From contig CANGYJ010000003.1 in NCBI GenBank assembly GCA_947458455.1, positions 62,001-126,000 of the forward strand: a DNA stretch of 64,000 bases, read 5' to 3'. The position numbers and the translations under genes are program-made. The stretch's first letter is position 1; the number at the start of each line of letters is the position of its first letter. Below the pieces are notes generated by a model. It was not told the origin of the DNA. It saw only the letters and a list, made by a program, of their open reading frames with translations, and searched no databases. Origin of the DNA: Verrucomicrobiaceae bacterium. Lineage in GTDB: Bacteria; Verrucomicrobiota; Verrucomicrobiia; Verrucomicrobiales; Verrucomicrobiaceae. Positions 25,850 to 34,800 of the stretch are shown in pieces.

Positions 25850-26920
25850 ATGAATTCGCGCAGCCTTCACGATCTCACTTTTGACCAGATGACCGCTCTG
25901 CTGGTCTCCGAGGGGCTGGCCTCGCTGCATGCGAAGACGCTGTGGAGCACGCTGCACTTCCGCTCGCTGGCTGATCCACTGTCTCGCGAGGATTTATCCC
26001 CGCCGTTGCGCCGCTGGCTGGTGAGCAATCTCAGCTCCGGTACTTGGACACTCGATGTGCCGCCGCTGAATCTGGATGTGCCGAGTGGCGATGGTTTGAC
26101 GCGAAAATCACTGCTGAAGCTGACGGATAACCAGGAGATCGAAACGGTGATCATGAGCTACGACGGCCGTCACACGGCCTGTATCAGCACGCAGGCCGGT
26201 TGTGCGATGGGCTGCGTGTTTTGCGCCACAGGGCAGATGGGCTTTGTGCGGCATCTGCGGCCCGGTGAGATCGTGGCGCAGGTGCATCATGCCCGCCGCG
26301 TGCTCGTGGAGCAGGGGAAGCGGCTGCGCAATCTGGTCTTCATGGGTATGGGCGAGCCGCTGCACAATTACGATGCCGTCATGACAGCGCTGGACATCAT
26401 CACGCACACCAGTGGCATCAACATCGGTCCGTCGAAGGTGAGCATCTCCACCGTCGGCGTCGTGCCTGGCATTCTCCGACTGGCTGAGGAAGGTCGGCCT
26501 TACAACCTCGCCGTCTCGCTGCATGCCGCCACGGATGAGGAACGCAGCGCCATCGTGCCCGCCAATCAGCGCTGGCCTTTGCCGGACCTGCTGGCGGCCT
26601 GCCGCAGCTACAATGCGCAAACGGGCCGCCGTATCTTCTTTGCCTGGACGCTCATTCATGGCGTGAATGACACGCCGGAGCATGCGCAGCGTGTGGCGGA
26701 GCTGCTGCGAGGTCTCGATGCCCATGTGAACCTCATTCCGCTGAACCGCACCGAAGGTTATGAAGGTGTCGAGAGTGCGGAAGAGGCTGCGAATGAGTTT
26801 CACCGGCTTCTCCAAGAGGCTGGTTATCCTTGTACCATCCGTCAGCGGCGCGGCATCGACGTGGCGGCGGGCTGCGGCCAGCTCAAGGCGGAAAAACAAC
26901 GCCGCCGTCAGGCTGCGTGA
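25850..26920 (+). CDS. rlmN: Dual-specificity RNA methyltransferase RlmN
   Basis: Radical-SAM enzyme that makes 2-methyladenosine at A2503 of 23S rRNA and A37 of some tRNAs. The cluster-binding CxxxCxxC is C118-AMG-C122-VF-C125 within STQAGCAMGCVFCATGQ; the second essential cysteine is C342 in AAGCGQL. Other landmarks are GMGEPLHNYD and SLHAATDEERS. ATG at 25850 gives 356 residues, a standard length; ATG at 25823 would overlap the preceding gene and is less likely. The last codons form the left arm of a bidirectional terminator shared with rpsU. Confidence 0.96.
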   Translation: MNSRSLHDLTFDQMTALLVSEGLASLHAKTLWSTLHFRSLADPLSREDLSPPLRRWLVSNLSSGTWTLDVPPLNLDVPSGDGLTRKSLLKLTDNQEIETVIMSYDGRHTACISTQAGCAMGCVFCATGQMGFVRHLRPGEIVAQVHHARRVLVEQGKRLRNLVFMGMGEPLHNYDAVMTALDIITHTSGINIGPSKVSISTVGVVPGILRLAEEGRPYNLAVSLHAATDEERSAIVPANQRWPLPDLLAACRSYNAQTGRRIFFAWTLIHGVNDTPEHAQRVAELLRGLDAHVNLIPLNRTEGYEGVESAEEAANEFHRLLQEAGYPCTIRQRRGIDVAAGCGQLKAEKQRRRQAA

Positions 26921-26936
26921 GCTGACGGCGGCGTTT
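26898..26936. terminator. Bidirectional terminator between rlmN and rpsU
   Basis: A perfect 14-bp stem (arms 26898-26911 and 26922-26935) spans the rlmN stop codon at 26918-26920. On plus it is followed by TTT, on minus by TTGTTTTT, so it is the stronger terminator for rpsU. Confidence 0.8.
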
Positions 26937-26963
26937 AAAAGGGATCGCGAGGATCAGTGAAGC

Positions 26964-27194
26964 TTAAGCAGCAGGAGCCTCGGCGGCGTCTGGAGACTTC
27001 GGCAGGGTGAAGCGGTAGCGGATCTTGCCACGCTTCGCGGAGGCGCGGGCCTTGCGGCGATAGCGCTCTTTCGGGGTTTCAAAGGCGCGAAGGCGGCGAA
27101 CTTCTTCAAGGATGCCATCCATCTCAAGTCGGGTCTTGAGACGCTTGAGAGCGCGGTCAACAGGTTCGCCTTTGCGGATTTGGACTTCAGTCAT
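26964..27194 (-). CDS. rpsU: 30S ribosomal protein S21
   Basis: Small basic 30S protein involved in mRNA start-site recognition. The 76-residue sequence has the S21 pattern: VQIRKGEPVDRALKRLKTRL at the start, RLRAFETPKERYRRKARAS in the middle. The C-terminal stretch is short and Ala/Pro-rich. Convergent with rlmN (shared terminator) and divergent from rpsT. Confidence 0.95.
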   Translation of the reverse strand: MTEVQIRKGEPVDRALKRLKTRLEMDGILEEVRRLRAFETPKERYRRKARASAKRGKIRYRFTLPKSPDAAEAPAA

Positions 27195-27323
27195 GGTGTA
27201 AACGTAGTGGGGTGGGGAAAGGGCGCTGAGATTAGGGGCTGGACAGCATCCGTCAAATGGAATGTCAGAGGCTTTCCAAGGATCGGGCAGGGTAGGGGAG
27301 GCGGGAATCAGCAGGATTCCAGT

Positions 27324-27351
27324 TTGACAGGGATAGGTGGGCGTCTATTCT
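27324..27351 (+). promoter_or_regulatory. Candidate sigma-70 promoter of rpsT
   Basis: TTGACA (27324-27329), 16-base spacer, TATTCT (27346-27351), 25 bases upstream of the rpsT ATG. The -35 box is a perfect match to the consensus; the -10 box matches at four of six positions. Confidence 0.6.
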
Positions 27352-27376
27352 CGCCGCCCTTTCCCCGCCCCCTTCT

Positions 27377-27643
27377 ATGGCCAACATCCGCTCCGCTGAA
27401 AAGAACATCCGCAAAACCGCCGTCCGCACGGCACACAACCAGACGGTGAAGAGCCGCATGCGCACCCTGCGCAAAAACGTGCTCACCGCTGTGGAGAAAA
27501 AAGATGCCGCTGCCGCTGGCACCAGCCTGAGCGCTTATGCCTCCGCTGCTGACAAAGCCGCCAAGACCAACGTCATCAAGAAGAACACCGCCTCCCGCCT
27601 CAAGAGCCGCCTCGCGCTCAAGGTCGGTGCGCTCACGAAGTAA
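27377..27643 (+). CDS. rpsT: 30S ribosomal protein S20
   Basis: Binds the 5' domain of 16S rRNA. The 88-residue, Lys/Arg/Ala-rich helical protein starts with ANIRSAEKNIRKTAVRTAHN and ends with a typical TASRLKSRLALKV, both S20 landmarks. A good promoter lies just upstream and a strong terminator just downstream, so it is a single-gene unit. Confidence 0.96.
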   Translation: MANIRSAEKNIRKTAVRTAHNQTVKSRMRTLRKNVLTAVEKKDAAAAGTSLSAYASAADKAAKTNVIKKNTASRLKSRLALKVGALTK

Positions 27644-27665
27644 TCTCCTCGAATCATTTTCGAAG

Positions 27666-27696
27666 ACGGCGTCTCCGCAAAGAGACGCCGTTTTTT
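27666..27696 (+). terminator. Intrinsic terminator of rpsT
   Basis: Stem ACGGCGTCTC (27666-27675) with GAGACGCCGT (27682-27691), six-base loop, followed by six T. It begins 22 bases after the rpsT stop. Confidence 0.92.
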
Positions 27697-27792
27697 GTGG
27701 AGTGATGGAGAAAGGGATGGTGGGAGTGATGGGCCTGATTCGATGTGCCGTTGACGAAGACGTGCTCTCTCTGCCAATCTCGCAGGCTCCAT

Positions 27793-27832
27793 TACTCCAG
27801 CACTCCAGCACTCCAGCACTCCAGCACTCCAA
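27793..27832. repeat. Octamer tandem repeat, about five copies of CACTCCAG
   Basis: Three perfect copies plus one variant at each end (first base T; last base A), 40 bases in all, directly before the aldo/keto reductase gene (start 27845). Being 8 bases long, a copy change would not affect a protein but would change the spacing to the upstream promoter. Confidence 0.85.
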
Positions 27833-27844
27833 CCTCCCTCCCCC

Positions 27845-28747
27845 ATGACCCGCCATCGCATCTCCCCTACCGGCCCTGAGTTCTCACGTCTCGTTTACGG
27901 CACCTGGCGCATCCTCGATGATGAGGATGCGGCCAATAAAACGCCCCAGGCCCTCCTCAGCCGCTTCAAGGCCTGTGCGGACATGGGCATCACCACTTTT
28001 GACACGGCGGAGATTTATGGACTCTACCATGTCGAGGAGGCCATCGGCGGCGCCTTGAAGCTCGATCCGGCCTTCCGCAGCAAAATCGAGATCGTGACGA
28101 AGTGCGGCATCTATGTGCCCTGTGAGTTTCATCCGCAGCGGAAGACCGCCCACTACAATCTCACGGCGGCGCGGATCGTGAAGAGCTGTGAGAAATCTCT
28201 CCGCCTCATGGGCATTGATCACATCGACCTGCTGCTCGTGCATCGTCCCGATTGGCTGACGAGTGCCGACGAAACGGCGGCGGGGCTCAACCAACTGCTC
28301 AAGGAGGGTAAAATCCGCTCCGCAGGCACGTCGAACTACAATGTGCATCAGTTTGAGCTGCTGAACTCCCGCATGGATCAGCCGCTGGTGACGAATCAGG
28401 TCGAGTTCAGCCTCCTGCACATGGACCCCATTTACGACGGCGTTTTCGATCAGTGTCAGAGGCAGCGCATCCTGCCCATGGCCTGGTCCCCACTCGCCCA
28501 AGGCGATCTCATGAAGCATGAAGGCCTCCTGGCCAAGGCGGCGGAACTCAGCACCAAATATGGCGGTGCCACCCTCGATCAACTCGCCTACGCCTGGATC
28601 ATGGCGCATCCGTCCTGCTCACTGCCCATCATCGGCACGAATAAACTCGACCGCGTCACCGCCTGTGTGAAGGCTGCTGACATCCACCTCGAGCGAGAGG
28701 ACTGGTATGCGCTGTGGGTGGCGGCCAAGGGACATGGTGTCCCGTAG
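27845..28747 (+). CDS. Aldo/keto reductase
   Basis: NADPH-dependent oxidoreductase of the (alpha/beta)8 AKR family. The catalytic tetrad is present: D53 and Y58 in FDTAEIYG, K86 in IVTKCG, and H133 in LLVHRPD. The 300-residue length and the GTNKLDRV cofactor segment near the end resemble the E. coli YdhF-type group. Physiological substrate unknown. It begins just after the CACTCCAG repeat and is followed 14 bases later by the DUF6916-like gene. Confidence 0.9.
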   Translation: MTRHRISPTGPEFSRLVYGTWRILDDEDAANKTPQALLSRFKACADMGITTFDTAEIYGLYHVEEAIGGALKLDPAFRSKIEIVTKCGIYVPCEFHPQRKTAHYNLTAARIVKSCEKSLRLMGIDHIDLLLVHRPDWLTSADETAAGLNQLLKEGKIRSAGTSNYNVHQFELLNSRMDQPLVTNQVEFSLLHMDPIYDGVFDQCQRQRILPMAWSPLAQGDLMKHEGLLAKAAELSTKYGGATLDQLAYAWIMAHPSCSLPIIGTNKLDRVTACVKAADIHLEREDWYALWVAAKGHGVP

Positions 28748-28761
28748 TATCATTTTTTCCC

Positions 28762-29049
28762 ATGCTTACACTCGATCCACTTACGCACGACCATTTTGAG
28801 CCACTCATTGGACAGGCTTACCTGATTGGCGAAACAGTGCTGACGTTGCACGACGCCAAACTGCTAGGGCATAGGCGAACGGAGGCGCTGCGAGATCCCT
28901 TTTCGTTGTTGTTCTGCGGCCCGCAGGGGCTTCGACTACCGCAGGGGATTTACCACATGAAAAACGAATCGCTGGGCGAACTAGAGATGTTCATCACGCA
29001 GGTGGGTGACGGGGCAAAGGGATCTGAGTTTGAGGCGATTTTTTCCTGA
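28762..29049 (+). CDS. DUF6916-like protein (first copy)
   Basis: A 95-residue protein that reads like the small DUF6916 family: PLTHDHFEPLIGQAYLI at the start, FSLLFCGPQGLRLPQGIYHM in the middle and LGELEMFITQVG near the end. The family is annotated from its association with tail-collar genes and has no known function; the assignment is from memory of the pattern. It lies 14 bases after the aldo/keto reductase gene. Its last 56 bases overlap the convergent GNAT gene. A second copy with an N-terminal export-like segment lies about 0.6 kb away. Confidence 0.65.
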   Translation: MLTLDPLTHDHFEPLIGQAYLIGETVLTLHDAKLLGHRRTEALRDPFSLLFCGPQGLRLPQGIYHMKNESLGELEMFITQVGDGAKGSEFEAIFS

Positions 29050-29521
29050 GGTGCATTTCAGGCTGCCAAGTGAGGAATTGATAGACGCCTTTGTCCTCAG
29101 TGATTTGGAAGCCGAGACGCTCGTAGAGGCGCTTGGCGGGATTGAAGGTCTCCACGTGGATGGAGAGCACTTTGGAGGCGGTTTGGGCCTGTTTTTGTAG
29201 ATCGCGGAGAAAATGGGTGCCGATTCCTTGGCCGCGAAATTCGGGCAAAAGGGTGATGTCCATGATGCGGATCTCTTTTTCCCAGTGATCGACGTAAAGA
29301 CGGCCTGCGGGCACTTTTTCCGCCTCGATGACGAAATACTGCGCCGTGGGGTAGTGCTGGCGGTAGTGAGTATCCTGCGCCTGAAACTGCATGGCACAAA
29401 AAGCGGCCTTTTGCTCGTCACTCCAGCCTGTGGGGGCCATTTCCTCCGCTCGGGTGCTGGCATAGACGTCGGCGAGGAAGGCAGTGTCTTCCGGCGTGGT
29501 GGGGCGGAGGGAGGGCGTCAC
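28994..29521 (-). CDS. GNAT-family N-acetyltransferase
   Basis: Transfers an acetyl group from acetyl-CoA to an amine. The acetyl-CoA-binding R/QxxGxG/A motif is RGQGIG at residues 96-101, after MDITLLPEF; NPAKRLYERLGF near 127-138 is the second GNAT landmark. The N-terminal segment with WSDEQKAAFCAMQFQAQ is typical of the subgroup often found next to tail-collar genes. 175 residues, with a Lys/Gln/Pro-rich tail. Its 3' end overlaps the plus-strand DUF6916-like gene by 56 bases. The substrate is unknown; acetylation of a structural protein of the locus is one possibility. Confidence 0.85.
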   Translation of the reverse strand: MTPSLRPTTPEDTAFLADVYASTRAEEMAPTGWSDEQKAAFCAMQFQAQDTHYRQHYPTAQYFVIEAEKVPAGRLYVDHWEKEIRIMDITLLPEFRGQGIGTHFLRDLQKQAQTASKVLSIHVETFNPAKRLYERLGFQITEDKGVYQFLTWQPEMHLRKKSPQTQIPLPRHPPA

Positions 29522-29536
29522 GAGTGGTTAGGAGTT

Positions 29537-29571
29537 CAGCAATCAGCAATCGACATTCAGCAGTCGTCAAT
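29537..29571. repeat. Degenerate heptamer array (5 units)
   Basis: CAGCAAT, CAGCAAT, CGACATT, CAGCAGT and CGTCAAT in phase in the gap between the GNAT gene and the second DUF6916-like gene. The array at 29612-29639 faces it in the opposite orientation. Confidence 0.6.
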
Positions 29572-29611
29572 CCATCGCTCCGCAATATCCCCAGCCTCCG
29601 AACCAACCGCA

Positions 29612-29639
29612 GATTGATGAACGCCGATTGCTGATTGTT
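29612..29639. repeat. Inverted heptamer array (4 units)
   Basis: GATTGAT, GAACGCC, GATTGCT and GATTGTT. Part of it forms a 17-base inverted repeat with the array at 29537: 29536-29552 pairs with 29625-29641 with one mismatch. Confidence 0.55.
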
Positions 29640-29646
29640 GAAGGAA

Positions 29647-30138
29647 TTACGCTTTCAGCGTGAAGCAGGCCTCAAGAAGGTGCTTCTTTTTGCCATCGCC
29701 GATGGGGGTGAGGTGGAAATCCATCTCGCTGAGCTGTGGGTGGCTGACGTGGCAGGTGCCGCCCTCTTTAAGGAAAGCTTTAGGGGCCTCAAAAAGCAAC
29801 GTAAAGGCCGCGAAGGTGCTTTTGGTGGTCTTCATCACCGTGGCGGGGCTGACTTCGACGAGCTTGCAGGCAGCACTGGCGACGGCGTTTTGCTTGAAGG
29901 TGAATTCACTGCCGAGGTGCGGGACAAAAAGATCGCGGTTGAACGGCCCTGCGGGCAAGGGGGCCGCTTCGGCGGGTTTTTGCCGTTCGTCCGCTTTTTG
30001 CGCCGGGGCAGAGGCGTGGGATTCGACCGTTTTTTCACCGGCGGGCCATCCGAGATAAGCGGCGAGTCCCGTGGCAGCGGCGGCCCCGCTCCAGGCGATG
30101 AGTTGGCGGCGGGAGGGATCAGCAGCGGCGTTTTCCAT
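29647..30138 (-). CDS. DUF6916-like protein with N-terminal twin-arginine-type segment
   Basis: A 163-residue protein. Residues 1-35 hold a Tat-like motif (SRRQLIAWSG) and a hydrophobic stretch, so it is probably exported or anchored on the outside of the inner membrane. A charged Pro/Ala linker follows (about 35-65). The C-terminal 95 residues match the first DUF6916-like protein in pattern: FNRDLFVPHLGSEFTF, FAAFTLLFEAPKAFLKEGG, and MDFHLTPIG near the end. ATG at 30138 is chosen because it gives the export segment a short N-terminus. It is divergent from the three collar genes, with a promoter region between. Confidence 0.65.
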   Translation of the reverse strand: MENAAADPSRRQLIAWSGAAAATGLAAYLGWPAGEKTVESHASAPAQKADERQKPAEAAPLPAGPFNRDLFVPHLGSEFTFKQNAVASAACKLVEVSPATVMKTTKSTFAAFTLLFEAPKAFLKEGGTCHVSHPQLSEMDFHLTPIGDGKKKHLLEACFTLKA

Positions 30139-30204
30139 GATTTTGCCGGTATCACAAAGCCTAGGCCCTGTCTTGAAAATATTTCGACATTTGACCAATC
30201 GCAC

Positions 30205-30234
30205 TTGGACGTTGGCGCAATTGTTGCGTATAAC
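30205..30234 (+). promoter_or_regulatory. Candidate sigma-70 promoter for the collar genes
   Basis: TTGGAC (30205-30210), 18-base spacer, TATAAC (30229-30234), with the ATG of the first collar gene only 14 bases further. The leader would be very short and no Shine-Dalgarno is visible, so initiation may be leaderless-like. Confidence 0.5.
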
Positions 30235-30248
30235 CCAAAAATAAATTT

Positions 30249-30746
30249 ATGGCTGAACCTTTCCTCTCCGAAATTCGTATAATGTCCTTTAACTTTCCGC
30301 CGAGAGGCTGGGCGTTGTGCAATGGGCAGCTGCTGCCGATCAATCAGAATCAGGCACTTTTCTCTCTTTTGGGCACGACCTTTGGTGGGAACGGGACAGT
30401 GAACTTCGCCCTGCCGAATTTTCAGGGCCGCACGCCGATTCATTTCGGGAATGGTCACGCTCTGGGCGAGGTGGGCGGAGCGCAGGCCCACACGCTGACG
30501 ATTGCGGAACTGCCGCAGCACACGCACACGGTGCAGGCGACGAGTGATCCAGCCGCGTTGAACGTGCCCACGGGGAACCGGCTGGCCGCTGTGAACAACG
30601 GCTACGCACCTGCCGCGAATCTCGTGGCCACGGGGGGCTCCTCGATCGCGAATACGGGCGGTAGCCAGGCGCACCAGAACAGGCAGCCGTTTTTGGCGAT
30701 CAACTTCTGCATCGCCCTCCAGGGCATCTTTCCATCTCAAACCTAA
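30249..30746 (+). CDS. Phage tail-collar (MdpB-like) protein 1
   Basis: A 165-residue protein of the tail-collar/microcystin-dependent-protein type. The N-terminal collar fold has FPPRGWALCNGQLLPINQNQ (about residues 16-35) and SLLGTTFGGNGTVNFALPN, the middle has the HTH-rich ELPQHTHTV, and the C-terminus ends in IALQGIFPSQ, all hallmarks of the family. It is the first of three tandem copies and has the promoter. Members occur outside phages in many bacteria, where their role is unknown. No export signal is seen. Confidence 0.87.
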   Translation: MAEPFLSEIRIMSFNFPPRGWALCNGQLLPINQNQALFSLLGTTFGGNGTVNFALPNFQGRTPIHFGNGHALGEVGGAQAHTLTIAELPQHTHTVQATSDPAALNVPTGNRLAAVNNGYAPAANLVATGGSSIANTGGSQAHQNRQPFLAINFCIALQGIFPSQT

Positions 30747-30755
30747 ATCTCTCCC

Positions 30756-31256
30756 ATGGCTCAACCTTACGTTGGTGAAATCAGAATGTTCGCGGGGAAC
30801 TTTGCCCCGGCGGGCTGGCAGTTTTGTGATGGCTCACTGCTTTCGATCGCGGAAAACGAGACGCTCTTCAATCTCATCGGCACCACCTATGGCGGTGATG
30901 GGCAGAATACGTTCGCTATGCCGGATCTGCGAGGCCGGCTGCCGATCCATCAGGGGAATGGTGTCGTTTTAGCGGAGACGGGCGGTGTGGAGGAGGTGAT
31001 ACTCACGGTGCCACAAATCCCGGCGCACAGCCATCCGCTGCTGGCCTCGGCGGATATCCCGACTGGCTCCAGCCCAGATAATGCGCTGACGGGGCAGGCG
31101 GCGGCGAAGTTTTACCGCGCGGGCACGGCCACGGTGGCGATGAACGCCTCAAGCATCACGCCCGTCGGCGGATCGCAGCCGCACAACAACATGCAGCCTT
31201 ATCTCTGCGTGAATTTCATCATCTCCCTCTTCGGCATTTTCCCCTCACCCACCTGA
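30756..31256 (+). CDS. Phage tail-collar (MdpB-like) protein 2
   Basis: 166 residues; same plan as copy 1 (FAPAGWQFCDGSLLSIAENE, NLIGTTYGGDGQNTFAMPD, the IPAHSHPL histidine segment and a FIISLFGIFPSP terminus). The internal part (about 95-140) differs from the other two, so the copies are diverged paralogues, not recent duplicates. It is 9 bases downstream of copy 1 and 6 upstream of copy 3, indicating one transcript. Confidence 0.87.
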   Translation: MAQPYVGEIRMFAGNFAPAGWQFCDGSLLSIAENETLFNLIGTTYGGDGQNTFAMPDLRGRLPIHQGNGVVLAETGGVEEVILTVPQIPAHSHPLLASADIPTGSSPDNALTGQAAAKFYRAGTATVAMNASSITPVGGSQPHNNMQPYLCVNFIISLFGIFPSPT

Positions 31257-31262
31257 TTTTTT

Positions 31263-31787
31263 ATGGCTGACCCCTTCGTCGCGGAAATCCGCATTTTTGG
31301 CTTCAACTTCGCTCCGCGTGGTTGGGCCTTCTGCAATGGGCAGCTTCTGCCCCTTTCACAAAACACCGCGCTCTTCTCCCTCCTGGGCACGACTTACGGT
31401 GGCAATGGGTCATCGAACTTCGCCCTGCCGGACCTCCAGGGCCGTGCGCCGATGCATCCGGGGCAGGGTCCGGGCTTGTCTCTGCATGATCTGGGAGAGA
31501 CGGGCGGCTCTGAGACGGAGACGCTGCTGGAGAGTGAGATCCCCGCGCACAATCACACCCTACAGGCGCAAGCCGTTGTCCTCGGTGGATCGGCCAGTCC
31601 GGCGGGAAATACCCTGAACCGCGTGGCAAGTGGCAATCTGTATGCGAACACGAGCGCTAATCTGGTCTCCCTGTCCCCTCAGGCTCTAGCACCGGCTGGA
31701 GCACACCAGCCGCACAACAACATGATGCCCTACCTCACCGCGAACTTCTGCATCGCCCTGCAGGGCGTGTTCCCGCCGCGGGGGTGA
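31263..31787 (+). CDS. Phage tail-collar (MdpB-like) protein 3
   Basis: 174 residues; collar motif FAPRGWAFCNGQLLPLSQNT, SLLGTTYGGNGSSNFALPD, AHNHTL and a terminal IALQGVFPPRG. It is closer to copy 1 than to copy 2. It ends 58 bases before the giant gene, so all three and the giant protein could share a message. Function is unknown, but three paralogues in a row suggest a heteromeric structure. Confidence 0.87.
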   Translation: MADPFVAEIRIFGFNFAPRGWAFCNGQLLPLSQNTALFSLLGTTYGGNGSSNFALPDLQGRAPMHPGQGPGLSLHDLGETGGSETETLLESEIPAHNHTLQAQAVVLGGSASPAGNTLNRVASGNLYANTSANLVSLSPQALAPAGAHQPHNNMMPYLTANFCIALQGVFPPRG

Positions 31788-31845
31788 TGGACCCTGCTTC
31801 GGACTCTGAATCTCCCTTTTTGCCCTCAAACGCTTTCTTCACTGC

Positions 31846-34800
31846 ATGAAAACCTTCCTCTCCCGTCTGCTGGCCCTCGTTGGGCTGCTCGCCGCGACGC
31901 CCGCCGTCATTTCCTACGCCGCGCCAGGTGACAAGCTGCTCGATGCCGCCAATCCGGGTCTGGGGCAGCCGAACAATCTCGATCCCTACTTCCTCGACTA
32001 CAACCGGGCACAGGGGATGGCGGCGCTGAGCAATGGCAGTGTGGTCGTGGTCTGGAGCGAGCGGGAAAACCTCGCGGCACCGGTTCCGTCGCCAGATTCG
32101 CCGGATGGGACGAATGGGAAGTTGGAGGCGTGCTTTTTCCGTATTTACAGTGCCACTGGGACGGCGGTGACGGCGGCGACGCGCCCTTATCTGGACATCA
32201 ACTCTGACGGTACGGGGAGTCAGAACACGCCCATGGTGGCGGCGCTGACCGGCGGCGGGTTTGTGATGACGTGGAATTCCGCACTCGGCCCCGGAGACAC
32301 CTTTGACGATGGTTTCGGCTTTGGCGGTGATGCCTGGGCGCGAGTCTATGACAACAGCGGCACGGCGGTAAGCGGCACCTTCCGGGTAAATGACAATGAT
32401 CCCAACGGCGTGCCCGACACGCAGGCGCCGAAAGCTGTGGTGGGCCTCAGCGGCGGCGGTTTTGCGATTCTTTGGGAGGATGGCAATGACAACGCGGCTG
32501 GCCTGGGCGCCACACTTTCGAATACGGATGATTTCTTCCTCCGCGTCTTTGCCGCGAACGGCACGCCTGCGGCGGCGAGCGTCCGGCTTGGCGGTGCGGG
32601 CCAGGATGCCTTCTTCAAGGACTTCCAGTCCTTCGGCGGGGCGGCCAGCGGCCTTGTCGCGCTGTCGAACAACACCGTGGTAATCGGCTGGGCCGTCCGT
32701 GACCAGGCCAACAACGGGACAGGGGTGAGTCCGGATGGCACGGCACCGAATGGCGGCGGCGCTTCCTATTTTCAGGTCTTCAATGCCTCCGGCGCGGCGG
32801 TGAATTCGGCGACTGCACCTTATTTGGACATCAATGCCAACGCCTCTGGCAGCCAGCTCGCTCCGGCGCTGGCAGCGCTCAGTGGCGGCGGTTTTGCCGT
32901 GACATGGAATTCAAACCACAATTCTGATGACGGCGGCAACAGTGATGTCGGCATCGGCGGCAACGGCACCAGCGGTGGTGACACCTATGTGCGTGTTTAC
33001 ACGAATGCAGGCGCGTCCACCAGCAGCACGGTGCGGGTGAATGACCTGCGCACCGCTGACGAAGACGTACCTAGTGCGATCAAACCCTTGACCGATGGCG
33101 GATTCGCCATCGTCTGGAAGGACGACGAGGACAACACGGGCAACACCGACGACTACTTCGCCCGTGCCTACAACGCCAACGGCACGCCGCGCAACCCGAG
33201 CATCATGGTCGGCGGGGCCGCCTCGGACGCCCTCTTTGATGACCTCGACACGAATGGCCATGGAATGGCGGCACTCACCGATGGCGGCTATGCCGTGGCC
33301 ATCCGCGTGCGTGACTCCCTTAACAATGGCACGGGCACCAGCCTTGACGGTGTCGCACCGAATGGCGGTTATTCCGCCGCCGTGCGTGTCTTCAATGCGG
33401 ACGGCACCAGCCGCGCGGGGCCGTTCTTCCCCTATGGCGACATCAATCCTGACTTCAGCGGCAACCAGAACACCCCGCTCGTCTGCGCCATCACTGGCGG
33501 CGGCTTTGCCGTGACCTGGCACTCGAACTTCAACACGAACGACACGGATAACGATCAGCCGGTGCCTGGAGCTCCGAGCACGAACACAGGTGGCGACACC
33601 TACACGCGCATCTTTAACAACAGCGGCGTCGCGTTGCACGCCACGGTGCAGGCGCACGGCGAAGGTGTGGCTGAGCCGACGGGGATCATCGACCAGCAGG
33701 ATCCCTTCGGCATCATCGGCCTCACGGGCGGCAATTACGCCATCGTCGTCCGCGACGACAACGACAACACTAACAATAAGGACGACATCTTCCTGAGCAT
33801 CTTTGAAGGTGTGCCGACGGGGCCCGTCGCCACCGCCCCCACCGTCACCACGGCTGCCCAGAGCGCCGTCACGGCCACCAGCGCCACTCTGGGTGGGAAT
33901 GTGACCTCCGACGGCGGAGCGAGCGTGTCAGAGCGCGGCATCGTCTGGAAGACCTCCACCGGCCCGACCACGGCGGATAACAAGGTGCAAAACGGCAGCG
34001 GCACGGGTGTCTTTAGCGCCACGGTGAACAGCCTTCCCGCAGGCACGACGGTCTTTGTGCGGGCTTATGCCATCAACAGCGTGAATACCAGCTACGGCAA
34101 CGAGATCAGCTTCGCCACGCTCTCACCCACCGTCACGCTCTCCGCCTCGCCCACGAGCATCGCGGAAGCCGCTGGCGTCTCCACCATCACCGCCACGCTG
34201 AGCGCGGCTGTCAGCACCAGCACCACCGTCACGCTCACCCCCTCCGGCACCGCCACGGGCAGTGGCACGGATTACACGCTGGCCTCCACCACCATCACCA
34301 TCCTGGCCAATCAGCTCACCGGCACCACCACCGTCACGGCAGCCCAAGATACCTTGGATGAGGACAACGAAACCGTCATCCTCGACATCACGGGCGTGAG
34401 CGGCGGCAATGGTGCGACGGAGAGCGGCAGCCAGCAGGTCACCGTCACCATCACAGATGATGATGCGGCACCGAGCTTGAGCATCAACGACGTGTCGCTC
34501 ACCGAAGGCAATTCGGGCAGCGCGAACCTCTCCTTCACCGTGACGCTCAGCTCCGCCTCAGGCAAGACCGTGACCGTGAACTACGCCACCGCCGATGGCA
34601 CGGCCACCACCGCAGGCAGTGACTACACCGCCACCAGCGGCACGCTGACCTTCACGCCTGGACAGACGACGAAGACCGTCAGCGTCGCCGTCATTGGCGA
34701 GACCTCGGTCGAGACGAATGAGAGTTTCTTTGTCAACATAAGCAGCGCTTCCAACGCCACCATCAGCGACAATCAGGGCCTGGGCACGATCACCAATGAT

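Noticed and set aside
27195-27376. A tRNA or small RNA gene in the rpsU-rpsT gap
   Set aside because: No cloverleaf or conserved tRNA motifs; the gap is explained by divergent promoters.
29536-29641. 17-base inverted repeat as an insertion-sequence end
   Set aside because: It encloses only 72 bases, has no target duplication and is explained by two opposed heptamer arrays.
30249-31787. Prophage remnant
   Set aside because: Three collar proteins are present, but no integrase, capsid, terminase, portal or tail-tube genes and no attachment repeats were seen.
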